The notes beneath the pieces are model-generated. The model had not been told where the DNA came from. It made no database searches and was given only the letters and a program-made list of their open reading frames with translations. A DNA stretch of 64,000 nt from JABFSM01 sp963762545 (GTDB lineage: Bacteria; Gemmatimonadota; Gemmatimonadetes; Gemmatimonadales; GWC2-71-9), in the NCBI GenBank assembly GCA_963762545.1, contig CAVXLC010000001.1:62001-126000 (forward strand). The letters run 5' to 3'. The position numbers and the translations under genes were made by a program. This document shows positions 1 through 7,439 of this stretch, piece by piece. Each line of letters begins with the position of its first letter. The stretch's first letter is position 1.

Positions 1-2
1 GA

Positions 3-332
3 CGGGATGGCGCCCGGGCCGCCTTTCTTTTGCTCGAGCACGCGCGCAATGACCGGGCGTTCCAGGCCGCCACACTTCCCCTGATCGAGGCCGCGTACCG
101 GCGGGGAGACGTGGACGGCCAGGATCTGGCGCTGCTGACTGATGAACTGCTGCGGGACGCCGGACGCCCCCAGCGCTATGGCTCCAAGGCGCAAATCCTG
201 AACGGGAAGCTGGTCGTCGAGCCCATCGAGGACTCGGTGCACCTCGATGAGCGCCGCGCCAAGCTCGGGCTGGTACCGTTCGCGGTCTATGTCCGGTTCA
301 TGGACTCGGTCTACGGGCTCCCCTCGCATTGA
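3..332 (+). CDS. DUF6624 domain protein, 5' partial
   Basis: The reading frame is open from base 3 to the window edge, so the true start lies upstream and this is the C-terminal part of the protein. The visible part has the DUF6624 pattern: a helix with LPLIEAAY, then LALLTDELL, a GRPQRYGSK segment, and a PIEDSVHLDERRAKLGL block near the end. This pattern of an Asp/Arg-rich tail after a PQ-YG motif is typical of the family, whose function is not known. A TTG at base 30 could be mistaken for the start, but the upstream codons (ARAAFLL) fit the family better. It ends just upstream of a promoter for the next gene. Confidence 0.75.
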   Translation, partial: RDGARAAFLLLEHARNDRAFQAATLPLIEAAYRRGDVDGQDLALLTDELLRDAGRPQRYGSKAQILNGKLVVEPIEDSVHLDERRAKLGLVPFAVYVRFMDSVYGLPSH

Positions 333-337
333 CCGGC

Positions 338-366
338 TTGACCGGATCAACTTTGCGGTGTAAAGT
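338..366 (+). promoter_or_regulatory. Sigma70-like promoter for the 404..811 gene
   Basis: TTGACC at 338-343 and TAAAGT at 361-366 are separated by 17 bases. The match is 5/6 to the -35 and 4/6 to the -10 consensus. Transcription would begin near 373, which supports translation of the next gene from the ATG at 404 rather than from the upstream in-frame ATG at 329. Predicted from sequence only. Confidence 0.5.
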
Positions 367-403
367 AGATGGGGATCAGTCCGTTCGCCTCGGAGTCCGG
401 GCC

Positions 404-811
404 ATGTCCGCGATCACCAAATTCTTCTTCCGTGCGCCCTATGCGCACCCCGGCACCTGGGCCGTCATTCGGTGGTGGGAGTCCCGGCGGCTCGCGTACA
501 ACGTCGCGGTCGGCGCGGCAGGACTCCTGTCCCTCGGCGTCCTGACGGTCGCGGGACTCCTGCCGCCGGGCCCGAGGGCGCCGGGAATTCCGCTCGGCCT
601 CATCCTGGTTTATGGGTTTCTCGCCAACTGCTTCTTCTGCCTGGGTCCCGCCCTCGACGCCCTGATCTGCCGCCGCTGGGGCTCGAACTTCGCCGCGGTC
701 GGCCCGGCGCTGTTCCGCTACGGATTCGCCTTCGCGGTCGGGCTCACCCTGCTGCCCATCCCGCTCGCGCTCATCGGCTGGGGAATCCGGCTCCTCCACG
801 TTCTCTGGTGA
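404..811 (+). CDS. Small multi-pass membrane protein of unknown function
   Basis: 135 residues from the ATG at 404; an in-frame ATG at 329 would put the promoter inside the gene, so it is rejected. The protein starts MSAITKFFFRAPYAHPGTWAVIRWWESRR and then has three hydrophobic stretches (about residues 30-50, 62-85 and 100-130), the second with a Cys pair (NCFFCLG). This suggests an integral inner-membrane protein with a short cytoplasmic N-terminus. I do not recognise a family. It stands alone under its own promoter ahead of the sigma factor gene. Confidence 0.6.
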   Translation: MSAITKFFFRAPYAHPGTWAVIRWWESRRLAYNVAVGAAGLLSLGVLTVAGLLPPGPRAPGIPLGLILVYGFLANCFFCLGPALDALICRRWGSNFAAVGPALFRYGFAFAVGLTLLPIPLALIGWGIRLLHVLW

Positions 812-870
812 GCGGCGGAGATGTGCCCGGTCGCCTACCGGCCTTGCCAGAGCCGAAGGAGCTGATGTGA

Positions 871-2151
871 TTGGTAGCCGTGACGGCTACCGATACGCAG
901 CGCGCCATCAATGCGGTCTGGCGAATCGAGTCGGCCCGGATCATCGCCGGCGTGGCGCGGATCGTGGGCGATGTCGGCCAGGCCGAGGATCTCGCCCAGG
1001 ACGCGCTCCTCGCCGCGCTGGAGCGGTGGCCGGAATCGGGCGTGCCCGACAATCCCGGGGCCTGGCTCATGGCCACCGCCAAGCACCGGGCCATCGACCA
1101 GCTGCGCCGCGGTAAGCGACTCGAGCGCAAGCACGAGCAGCTGGGCCACGAGCTGGAGGCCCGCCAGGAGTCCGCGGTACCAGACCTCGATGCCGCGCTC
1201 GATGACGACGTGGGCGACGATCTCCTGCGCCTCATGTTCGTCTCCTGTCATCCGGTGCTCTCCGGCGAGGCGCGGGTCGCGCTCACGCTTCGCCTGCTCG
1301 GGGGGTTGACCACCGAAGAGATCGCCCGCGGGTTCCTCATCCCGGTGCCCACCGTCCAGCAACGGATCGTCCGGGCCAAGAAGACCCTGGCCGACGCGCG
1401 GGTTCCCTTCGAGGTGCCCCGGGGGCCCGGGCTGGCGGCGCGCCTGGCCTCGGTGCTCGAGGTCATCTATCTCATTTTCAACGAGGGGTACTCGGCCACC
1501 GCGGGCGGCGACTGGATCCGGCCCGCGCTCTGCGAGGACGCGCTTCGCCTCGGCCGGATTCTGGCCGAGCTCGCCCCGACGGAGCCCGAGGTCCACGGCC
1601 TCGTGGCGCTCATGGAAATCCAGGCCTCGCGGGCGCGGGCGCGGGTCGGTCCATCAGGCGAGCCCATCCTGCTCCTCGAGCAGAACCGGGCCCGCTGGGA
1701 CGCGCTCCTCATCCGCCGCGGACTGGCGGCGCTCGATCGCGCGGAGGCGCTGGGCGGTGCGGCCGGCCCCTACGCGCTCCAGGCGGCGATCGCGGCGTGC
1801 CATGCCCGGGCCCGGACGCCCGAGGAGACCGACTGGGCCCGGATCGTGGAGCTCTACCAGGCGCTGGCCCGGTTGACACCCTCTCCGGTCGTCGAGCTCA
1901 ACCGCGCGGTCGCTGTCGCGATGGCCTCGGGTCCGGCGGCCGGACTCGCGATCGTGGATCCGCTGACGGCGGAGCCGTCGCTCAGGATGTATCATCTGCT
2001 GCCGAGCGTGCGCGGCGATCTGCTCTTCAAGCTCGGACGGTTCGACGAGGCGCTCGGGGAATTCGAGCGCGCCGCCGCGCTGACCCGTAACACCCGGGAG
2101 CGGGATCTGTTGCTCAAGCGGGCGGCCGCCTGTGTCGCGGTTCCACCTTGA
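871..2151 (+). CDS. ECF42-type RNA polymerase sigma factor (DUF6596)
   Basis: 426 residues. Region 2 (about 13-80) carries AEDLAQDALLAALERWP and AWLMATAKHRAIDQLRR; region 4 (about 120-180) carries LTTEEIARGFLIPVPTVQQRIVRAKK, the promoter -35 reading helix. These are followed by the DUF6596 block (VIYLIFNEGYSA, then ALCEDALRLGRIL) and a long TPR-like helical C-terminus ending ERDLLLKRAAAC. This layout defines the ECF42 group, in which the C-terminal extension is needed for activity instead of a classical anti-sigma factor. The start is a TTG placed 9 bases after AAGGAG (856-861). ECF42 genes usually sit beside a YCII/DGPF gene; none is seen here, the neighbours being a membrane protein and a PBP. 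Confidence 0.9.
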   Translation: MVAVTATDTQRAINAVWRIESARIIAGVARIVGDVGQAEDLAQDALLAALERWPESGVPDNPGAWLMATAKHRAIDQLRRGKRLERKHEQLGHELEARQESAVPDLDAALDDDVGDDLLRLMFVSCHPVLSGEARVALTLRLLGGLTTEEIARGFLIPVPTVQQRIVRAKKTLADARVPFEVPRGPGLAARLASVLEVIYLIFNEGYSATAGGDWIRPALCEDALRLGRILAELAPTEPEVHGLVALMEIQASRARARVGPSGEPILLLEQNRARWDALLIRRGLAALDRAEALGGAAGPYALQAAIAACHARARTPEETDWARIVELYQALARLTPSPVVELNRAVAVAMASGPAAGLAIVDPLTAEPSLRMYHLLPSVRGDLLFKLGRFDEALGEFERAAALTRNTRERDLLLKRAAACVAVPP

Positions 2152-2209
2152 AACCATTTGGGCCCCCGGAGCGTCCCATCTGAGGTAGACGTCCTCGGAG
2201 AGCCCCACG

Positions 2210-4324
2210 ATGGACCGGCAGGCGATCGTACTGCGTTGCCGTGATGCTGTTCGCGCCGTGCGCGCGCGCGTGTCCTTCCGCTTGATCGTACGTTTCACCC
2301 TCGTCTTTTCCGCGCTCGGTTTCGTCGCCATCGGGACCGAGGCGATCGTCCGCGCCAGGCTGGTTCCTCCGGCGGACCGGATTCCGACCGCCCTCTACAC
2401 CCGCCCGGTTCCCTGGGGAAGGGACGGCGAACGGCGCGCGCCGGTGGCCATCGGCACGCCGGGCGGCACCGCCGTGGAGCGGCGCATCCCGGTGCGGCTC
2501 TCGGAGGTTCCCGACCACCTGGTGCAGGCGGTGCTCGCTGTCGAAGACCGGCGGTTCTACCAGCACCACGGCCTTGACGTCCGCCGCATCGCGGGAGCGC
2601 TGCTCGCCAACGTGAAGGCGGGCGGGATCACCCAGGGCGGAAGCACCATCACGCAACAGCTGGCCAAGAATCTCTTTCTCTCGGCCAGCCGGACCCCGCT
2701 CCGGAAGCTCCGCGAAGCGGCCATGGCGCTGGTGCTGGAAATCCGGTACGACAAGCCGACCATTCTCGAGGCGTACCTCAACGAGATCTACCTGGGCCAG
2801 GATGCCGACCGGGGGATTCACGGCGTCGGCGCGGCCGCGCGTTATTACTTCGGCAAGGGTGCCGGGAAGATCACGCTTGCCGAGTCGGCGCTGCTCGCCG
2901 GGATGATCAGCGCGCCCAACCGGTATGTCCCGACCCGTAACCCGGAATCCGCCCGGGAGCGGCGCGACCTGGTGCTCAAGCTGCTGGCGGACCAGGAGCG
3001 CATTCCCCGGTCGGTGGCCGAGCGCGCGAGCCGGACGGGACTTCCCACCCGCACGTTTGGGGGGAGCGCCATCGACGGGCGGTACTTTCGGGATTTCACG
3101 CTCGCCACGCTCCCCGACCGGCTTCCCGGCCGGGGCATGGCGGTGTACACCACGCTCGACGCCACGCTGCAGCGGGCTGCGGAGCGGGCGGTCCGGAGCG
3201 GCCTGGACCGGTCGGCGATGAGTGGTGCGGAAGCGGCGCTGGTGGCGATCGACCCGCGCAACGGCGAAGTGCTCGCCATGGTGGGCGGCCGGGACTACGG
3301 CGCCTCCCAATTCAATCGCGCCGCGCTGGCGCGCCGCCAGCCGGGCAGCGCCTTCAAGCCGGTGGTGGCCCTCGCGGCGCTGGAGCGCTGGGAGGGACAC
3401 GATCCCGCCTTCACCCTGGCCTCGATGGTGGAAGACGAGCCGCTCCGGGTCGACACGCCCAAGGGACCCTGGGAGCCGGGGAACTACGACGGACAGTTTC
3501 GCGGGCCGGTCACGGTACGGGAAGCGATGGAGCAGTCGCTCAACGTGCCGTTTGCCCGAATCGGCCTCACCATCGGCCCGGAGCGGATCGTCGCGACCGC
3601 GAGGCGGCTGGGCATCGCCAGTCCCCTGCACGCGGTGCCGAGCCTGGCCCTCGGCAGCTCGGAGGTGACGCCGCTGGAGCTGGTCCGCGCCTACGGTGTG
3701 CTGGCGGCCGGCGGAGATCTCGCCTCGCCCCGCGTGGTGCTGGGCCAGGCCCGCTACGGCGCGGAGCTCGACGCGGCGCCGGGGGCCGAGGTGGCGCGGG
3801 TGGTCGATCCCGCCACGGCGTATCTGGTGACTTCCACCCTCGAAGGAGTGGTCACGCGGGGAACCGGCCGCGCGCTGAACCAGGACGGCCGGTTCGGGAA
3901 CATCGCGGGAAAGACCGGAACGTCGAACGACTGGCGCGACGCGTGGTTCATCGCCTATTCGCCGTCCCTGGTCGTCGGAGTCTGGGTCGGATTCGACGAC
4001 GGCCGGAGTCTCCGGCTGACCGGGGCCGGCGCGGCGCTGCCGATCGTGGCGCGCTTCCTGGCCGACGCCGGCTCGGACGCGGAGTCGGAGTCGTTCGAGG
4101 TCCCCGAGGGAATCAGCGAGGGCTACGTCACGCTCGCCGATGCCGACTGCGGCTCCCGCGAGATCTTCCTGGAAGGCACCGAGCCGCCGGACGGGGGGTG
4201 CGGCATGGAGCAGCCGAGCTGGGACGCGCCCCGCGAATGGGCGGCGGAGCTGGGCCGCCAGGCGGCGCGGGTGCTGCATGGGCTGCTCTCGGAGCTGCGG
4301 GGCAGGCATCGGTCGCCGCGCTAG
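2210..4324 (+). CDS. Class A penicillin-binding protein (transglycosylase/transpeptidase)
   Basis: 704 residues; polymerises and cross-links peptidoglycan at the outer face of the inner membrane. A basic N-terminus is followed by one membrane anchor (about 22-45) and a short PBP1B-like linker (residues 55-100). The GT51 domain shows EDRRFYQHHG with catalytic Glu112, then GGSTITQQLAKNLF and EIYLGQ. The transpeptidase domain has SxxK at Ser380 (QPGSAFKP), SLN at 443-445 and KTG at Lys568 (GKTGTSND). All catalytic motifs are intact. The C-terminal tail has a pair of Cys (DADCGS, GGCGM) that could form a disulfide. It is a single-gene unit between the sigma factor and the DinB gene. Confidence 0.93.
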   Translation: MDRQAIVLRCRDAVRAVRARVSFRLIVRFTLVFSALGFVAIGTEAIVRARLVPPADRIPTALYTRPVPWGRDGERRAPVAIGTPGGTAVERRIPVRLSEVPDHLVQAVLAVEDRRFYQHHGLDVRRIAGALLANVKAGGITQGGSTITQQLAKNLFLSASRTPLRKLREAAMALVLEIRYDKPTILEAYLNEIYLGQDADRGIHGVGAAARYYFGKGAGKITLAESALLAGMISAPNRYVPTRNPESARERRDLVLKLLADQERIPRSVAERASRTGLPTRTFGGSAIDGRYFRDFTLATLPDRLPGRGMAVYTTLDATLQRAAERAVRSGLDRSAMSGAEAALVAIDPRNGEVLAMVGGRDYGASQFNRAALARRQPGSAFKPVVALAALERWEGHDPAFTLASMVEDEPLRVDTPKGPWEPGNYDGQFRGPVTVREAMEQSLNVPFARIGLTIGPERIVATARRLGIASPLHAVPSLALGSSEVTPLELVRAYGVLAAGGDLASPRVVLGQARYGAELDAAPGAEVARVVDPATAYLVTSTLEGVVTRGTGRALNQDGRFGNIAGKTGTSNDWRDAWFIAYSPSLVVGVWVGFDDGRSLRLTGAGAALPIVARFLADAGSDAESESFEVPEGISEGYVTLADADCGSREIFLEGTEPPDGGCGMEQPSWDAPREWAAELGRQAARVLHGLLSELRGRHRSPR

Positions 4325-4410
4325 GGTCGCGGTCCATTCTTGACGCCGGGTCCTGCCCGGATCCATGTTCCGGGACGGCCGCCCACCATTCCCCGAGCCA
4401 TCCCGAGACC

Positions 4411-4899
4411 ATGACGATTGCCGACACGCTGCTCCCCGAGTTCGATCAGGAGATGGCGATCACCCGAAGGCTGCTCGAGCGCGTGCCTGGCGATCGAGGC
4501 CAATGGAAACCGCATCCCAAGTCGTTTGCACTGGGCCACCTGGCCCAGCTGGTCTCGTGGATGCCCGGCTGGGTCGCCAACACCATTCAGCAGACCGAGC
4601 TCGAGCTTACCACCGCCGCGCCATACTCGTTCGAGACCACCGAAACTCTGCTGGCGGGCTTCGACAAGAACGTGCGCGACGCTCGCCAGGCGCTGCTTGC
4701 CTCGAAGGACGCGGACTACGCCGTGATATGGAGCCTGAAGCGGCAGGGCAGGGCACTGTTCTCCGGGCCCCGCGCCGTGGTGGTCCGGAACCACATCAGC
4801 CATCTCGTGCATCACCGGGGGCAGCTCACCGTCTACCTGCGGCTGTGCGACGTGCCCATTCCGTCGATCTATGGTCCGACGGCCGACGAACGCATGTAG
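4411..4899 (+). CDS. DinB family protein
   Basis: 162 residues from ATG 4411. DinB-fold four-helix protein, probably a metal-dependent thiol-type transferase or an uncharacterised relative. The three expected metal-ligand positions are visible as His in FALGHLAQLVSW and the pair in NHISHLVHHRGQL. The opening (MTIADTLLPEFDQEMAITRRLLERVP) and the ending with PSIYGPTADE are typical of the DUF1569/DinB subgroup. It is followed after 10 bases by an O-methyltransferase, likely on the same transcript. It is the first of three DinB-type genes in this window. Confidence 0.85.
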   Translation: MTIADTLLPEFDQEMAITRRLLERVPGDRGQWKPHPKSFALGHLAQLVSWMPGWVANTIQQTELELTTAAPYSFETTETLLAGFDKNVRDARQALLASKDADYAVIWSLKRQGRALFSGPRAVVVRNHISHLVHHRGQLTVYLRLCDVPIPSIYGPTADERM

Positions 4900-4909
4900 G
4901 GGGACCCCG

Positions 4910-5575
4910 ATGAAGGAACGCTGGATGGCAGTGGATCAGTACATCACCGATCTCGTGGTTCAGCCCGACCCGGTGCTCGCCGCGGCGCTCCAGGCCAGCA
5001 ATGCCGCGGGCCTCCCGCCGATCAGTGTGTCTCCGCCGCAGGGCAAGCTGCTCTTCCTGCTGGCCCGGGCCTGCCAGGCCCGGCGGATTCTGGAGATCGG
5101 TACGCTGGGCGGCTACAGCACGATCTGGCTGGCCCAGGCGCTGCCGGCGGATGGGCAGCTCACGACCCTCGAGCTCAACCCCGCTCATGCCGATGTCGCG
5201 GCCGCAAACCTGAAGCGGGCCGGGCTGGCGGACCGGGTCCGGATCCGGGTCGGTCCAGCGCGGGACACGCTGCGCGAGCTCGCCGGGGAAGGGGGGCCGC
5301 CCTTCGACCTGGTGTTCATCGACGCCGACAAGACCGGCTATCCGGAGTACCTCTCCCTGGTGATGGGGCTGGTGCGCCGCGGCAGCGTGATCATCGCCGA
5401 CAACGTGGTGCGCGACGGGGCGGTGGCCGATCCCGCCAGCGGCGACCCGAACGTGCTGGCCGTCCGGCGCTTCAACGACATGCTGGCCGCCGACCACCGG
5501 TTGAGCTCCACGGTGCTGCAGACGGTGGGCGGCAAGGGATACGACGGGCTCGCGTTTTCCGTGGTCACGGCATGA
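4910..5575 (+). CDS. SAM-dependent O-methyltransferase (caffeoyl-CoA-type)
   Basis: 221 residues, start ATG at 4910. Methyltransf_3 family: SAM-binding motif I EIGTLGGYSTIWLA, acidic motif LTTLELNP, and the metal-binding region VFIDADKTGYPEYL followed by IIADNVVRDG. These enzymes methylate catechol-like hydroxyls using a divalent cation held by the Asp residues of the VFIDADK and ADNV motifs, both present. The substrate cannot be told from sequence. It overlaps the next gene by 4 bases (ATGA), so the hydrolase downstream is translationally coupled. Confidence 0.9.
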   Translation: MKERWMAVDQYITDLVVQPDPVLAAALQASNAAGLPPISVSPPQGKLLFLLARACQARRILEIGTLGGYSTIWLAQALPADGQLTTLELNPAHADVAAANLKRAGLADRVRIRVGPARDTLRELAGEGGPPFDLVFIDADKTGYPEYLSLVMGLVRRGSVIIADNVVRDGAVADPASGDPNVLAVRRFNDMLAADHRLSSTVLQTVGGKGYDGLAFSVVTA

Positions 5576-6681
5576 ACCGGCGGCGCCGACCGATCCTGCC
5601 GATCGTCGGGGTTCTGCTGGGGTTGTCCGCGGCGGCCGTCGTGGCTCAGGGTCGGGGGCCCGACCAGGCGGCCCATCATGTGTTCACGCTGGCCCGATTC
5701 ACCTTCGAGGGCGGCCCCACCGTGCCGAACGTATCGGTAGCCTACGGCACCTACGGCCGGCTGAACGCCGCGCACGACAACGCGATCCTGCTGCCGTCCC
5801 ACTACCTGGCGGACCACCACGGGTACGATCGGCTCATCGGGCCGGGGCGCGCGCTCGACACCACCCGCTACTTCCTGGTGGCCACCGAGCTGTTCGGCAA
5901 CGGGCATTCCTCCTCGCCGAGCAACACGCCGGAGCCCTTTCACGGCCCCCGGTTTCCGGTGGCCACCATCCGCGACAATGTCGAGGCGGTCCACCGGCTG
6001 CTGACCAGCGAGCTCGGCATCACCCACCTGCGCGCCATCGTGGGATTCTCGATGGGCGCCGAGCAGGCGTTCCAATGGGCGGTGAGCTATCCCGACTTTA
6101 CCGACCGCATCGTGGCGACGTCGGGGACCGCGAAGTGCTGGCCTCACGGCGTGGTTCGACTGGATGCCCAGATCGCCGCGATCGAGCTCGACCCGGCCTT
6201 TCAGCGGGGCGATTACACCGTCCAGCCGCAGCAGGGCGTCGAGCTGTTCAGCCAGATATGGATCGGATGGCTGTTCTCCCAGGAATGGTGGCGCCAGGAG
6301 CTGTGGCACGAGATCAGCCCGCCGGGAACCACGCTGGATGGGTTCGTGACCAACCTCCGCAAGAACTTCATTCCCGGGGCCGATGCGAACGACCTCATTC
6401 TCCAGGCCCGCACCTGGCAGCGCCACGACGTCGGGGCCACTCCGGGGTTCGGCGGGAGCATCGAGAAGGCGCTGGCCTCCATCAAGGTGCCGCTGCTCTA
6501 CATGCCGTCGGAAACCGATCTGTATTTTCCGCTCAGCGACGCGCGCTACGAGGCGCAATTCATTCCGCATGCCACCCTGACGCCGATTCCGTCCCTGTGG
6601 GGGCACCCCGCCGGGATCGGGATCGATCCCGCGGACCTGACGTTTGTCAACGACAGAATCGCCGCGTTCCTGGGGAACTGA
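5572..6681 (+). CDS. Secreted MetX-like alpha/beta hydrolase
   Basis: 369 residues with an N-terminal signal peptide (cleavage near VVAQG). The fold resembles homoserine O-acetyltransferase: VAYGTYGRLNA, the GNGHSSSPSNTP segment and the nucleophile elbow GFSMGAEQ with Ser160. The C-terminal region has MPSETDLYFPL (catalytic Asp region) and SLWGHPAGIG (catalytic His region), so the triad looks complete. The secretion signal argues against a biosynthetic acetyltransferase; an extracytoplasmic esterase or hydrolase is more likely. ATGA overlap couples it to the methyltransferase upstream. Confidence 0.85.
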   Translation: MNRRRRPILPIVGVLLGLSAAAVVAQGRGPDQAAHHVFTLARFTFEGGPTVPNVSVAYGTYGRLNAAHDNAILLPSHYLADHHGYDRLIGPGRALDTTRYFLVATELFGNGHSSSPSNTPEPFHGPRFPVATIRDNVEAVHRLLTSELGITHLRAIVGFSMGAEQAFQWAVSYPDFTDRIVATSGTAKCWPHGVVRLDAQIAAIELDPAFQRGDYTVQPQQGVELFSQIWIGWLFSQEWWRQELWHEISPPGTTLDGFVTNLRKNFIPGADANDLILQARTWQRHDVGATPGFGGSIEKALASIKVPLLYMPSETDLYFPLSDARYEAQFIPHATLTPIPSLWGHPAGIGIDPADLTFVNDRIAAFLGN

Positions 6682-6760
6682 TGCATGTCTGCCACGGCGC
6701 TGTCCGGGCACCGGCGTGAGGTCCGCGCGGTGATTCCGTGGATGCTGTAGGATTGCCGGA

Positions 6761-7345
6761 ATGCCCGGCTTCGTGTGCACGATCGTCCTGGCCCGTCACG
6801 GCAAGCCCGCCTGGGACGAGACGACCCCGATTCCCGGATATGCGCTGGCCGATTGGGCCCGAGGACGGGACGCCGCGCCGATAGATCCGGGGGATCCCCC
6901 GCCGGCCGAGCTGGTGGGGATCGCGCGGTCGAGCCGGGTGCTCGCCTCGAGCCCGTTGCGCCGCTCGCTGGAATCGGCGCAGGCCGTCGCGCCCGGAGGG
7001 GCCCCCCGAGTCGATCCGCTGTTCAGGGAGGTTGCTCTGCCTGCCGCGGGCATTCGAGCCGGCCTCCGGCTGCGTCCCACGCTGTGGAGCTCTCTGGCAC
7101 GCCTGGCTTGGTACTTCGGCTGGTCTCCCGGTATCGAGAGCTACCCCGAAGCACGGGAGCGTGCCTTACAGGCGACCACGGCGCTCGCGGAGCTGGCGGC
7201 GGCCGAGGAGACGGTACTGCTGGTCGGGCACGGGATCATGAATGGCATGATCGGCCGGCGGCTTCGTCGCGCCGGCTGGAACGGTCCCTGGTTTCGGGCC
7301 CGGCACCATTGGGCGTTCATGGTGTATCGCCGGACCGCCGGCTGA
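6761..7345 (+). CDS. Histidine phosphatase family protein
   Basis: 194 residues. The RHG motif is at VLARHGK (Arg12-His13), a second conserved Arg lies in ASSPLRRSLESAQA, and the second catalytic His is in LLVGHGIMNGMI. These are the core residues of the phosphoglycerate-mutase-like superfamily, which removes phosphate through a phosphohistidine. The middle region has an unusually hydrophobic LWSSLARLAWYFGW stretch in place of a typical cap. The substrate is unknown. It lies alone between the MetX-like hydrolase and the acylase promoter. Confidence 0.88.
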   Translation: MPGFVCTIVLARHGKPAWDETTPIPGYALADWARGRDAAPIDPGDPPPAELVGIARSSRVLASSPLRRSLESAQAVAPGGAPRVDPLFREVALPAAGIRAGLRLRPTLWSSLARLAWYFGWSPGIESYPEARERALQATTALAELAAAEETVLLVGHGIMNGMIGRRLRRAGWNGPWFRARHHWAFMVYRRTAG

Positions 7346-7367
7346 CTCCTCGGCGACCTCCAACGGC

Positions 7368-7396
7368 TTACCATCCGGTCCCGTATCTCGTAGTAT
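7368..7396 (+). promoter_or_regulatory. Candidate promoter for the penicillin-acylase-type gene
   Basis: TTACCA at 7368-7373 and TAGTAT at 7391-7396 are spaced 17 bases apart, each matching 4/6 of the sigma70 consensus. Transcription would start near 7403 and give a leader of about 37 bases before the ATG at 7440. Moderate evidence only. Confidence 0.35.
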
Positions 7397-7439
7397 CAAC
7401 GCGATCGAACCCATCAGCCTTTTCGCCGAGCGGCCACTC

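Noticed and set aside
2114..4366. 750-residue reverse-strand open frame across the PBP gene
   Set aside because: Arg/Pro/Gly-rich antisense shadow; the forward frame has all PBP catalytic motifs.
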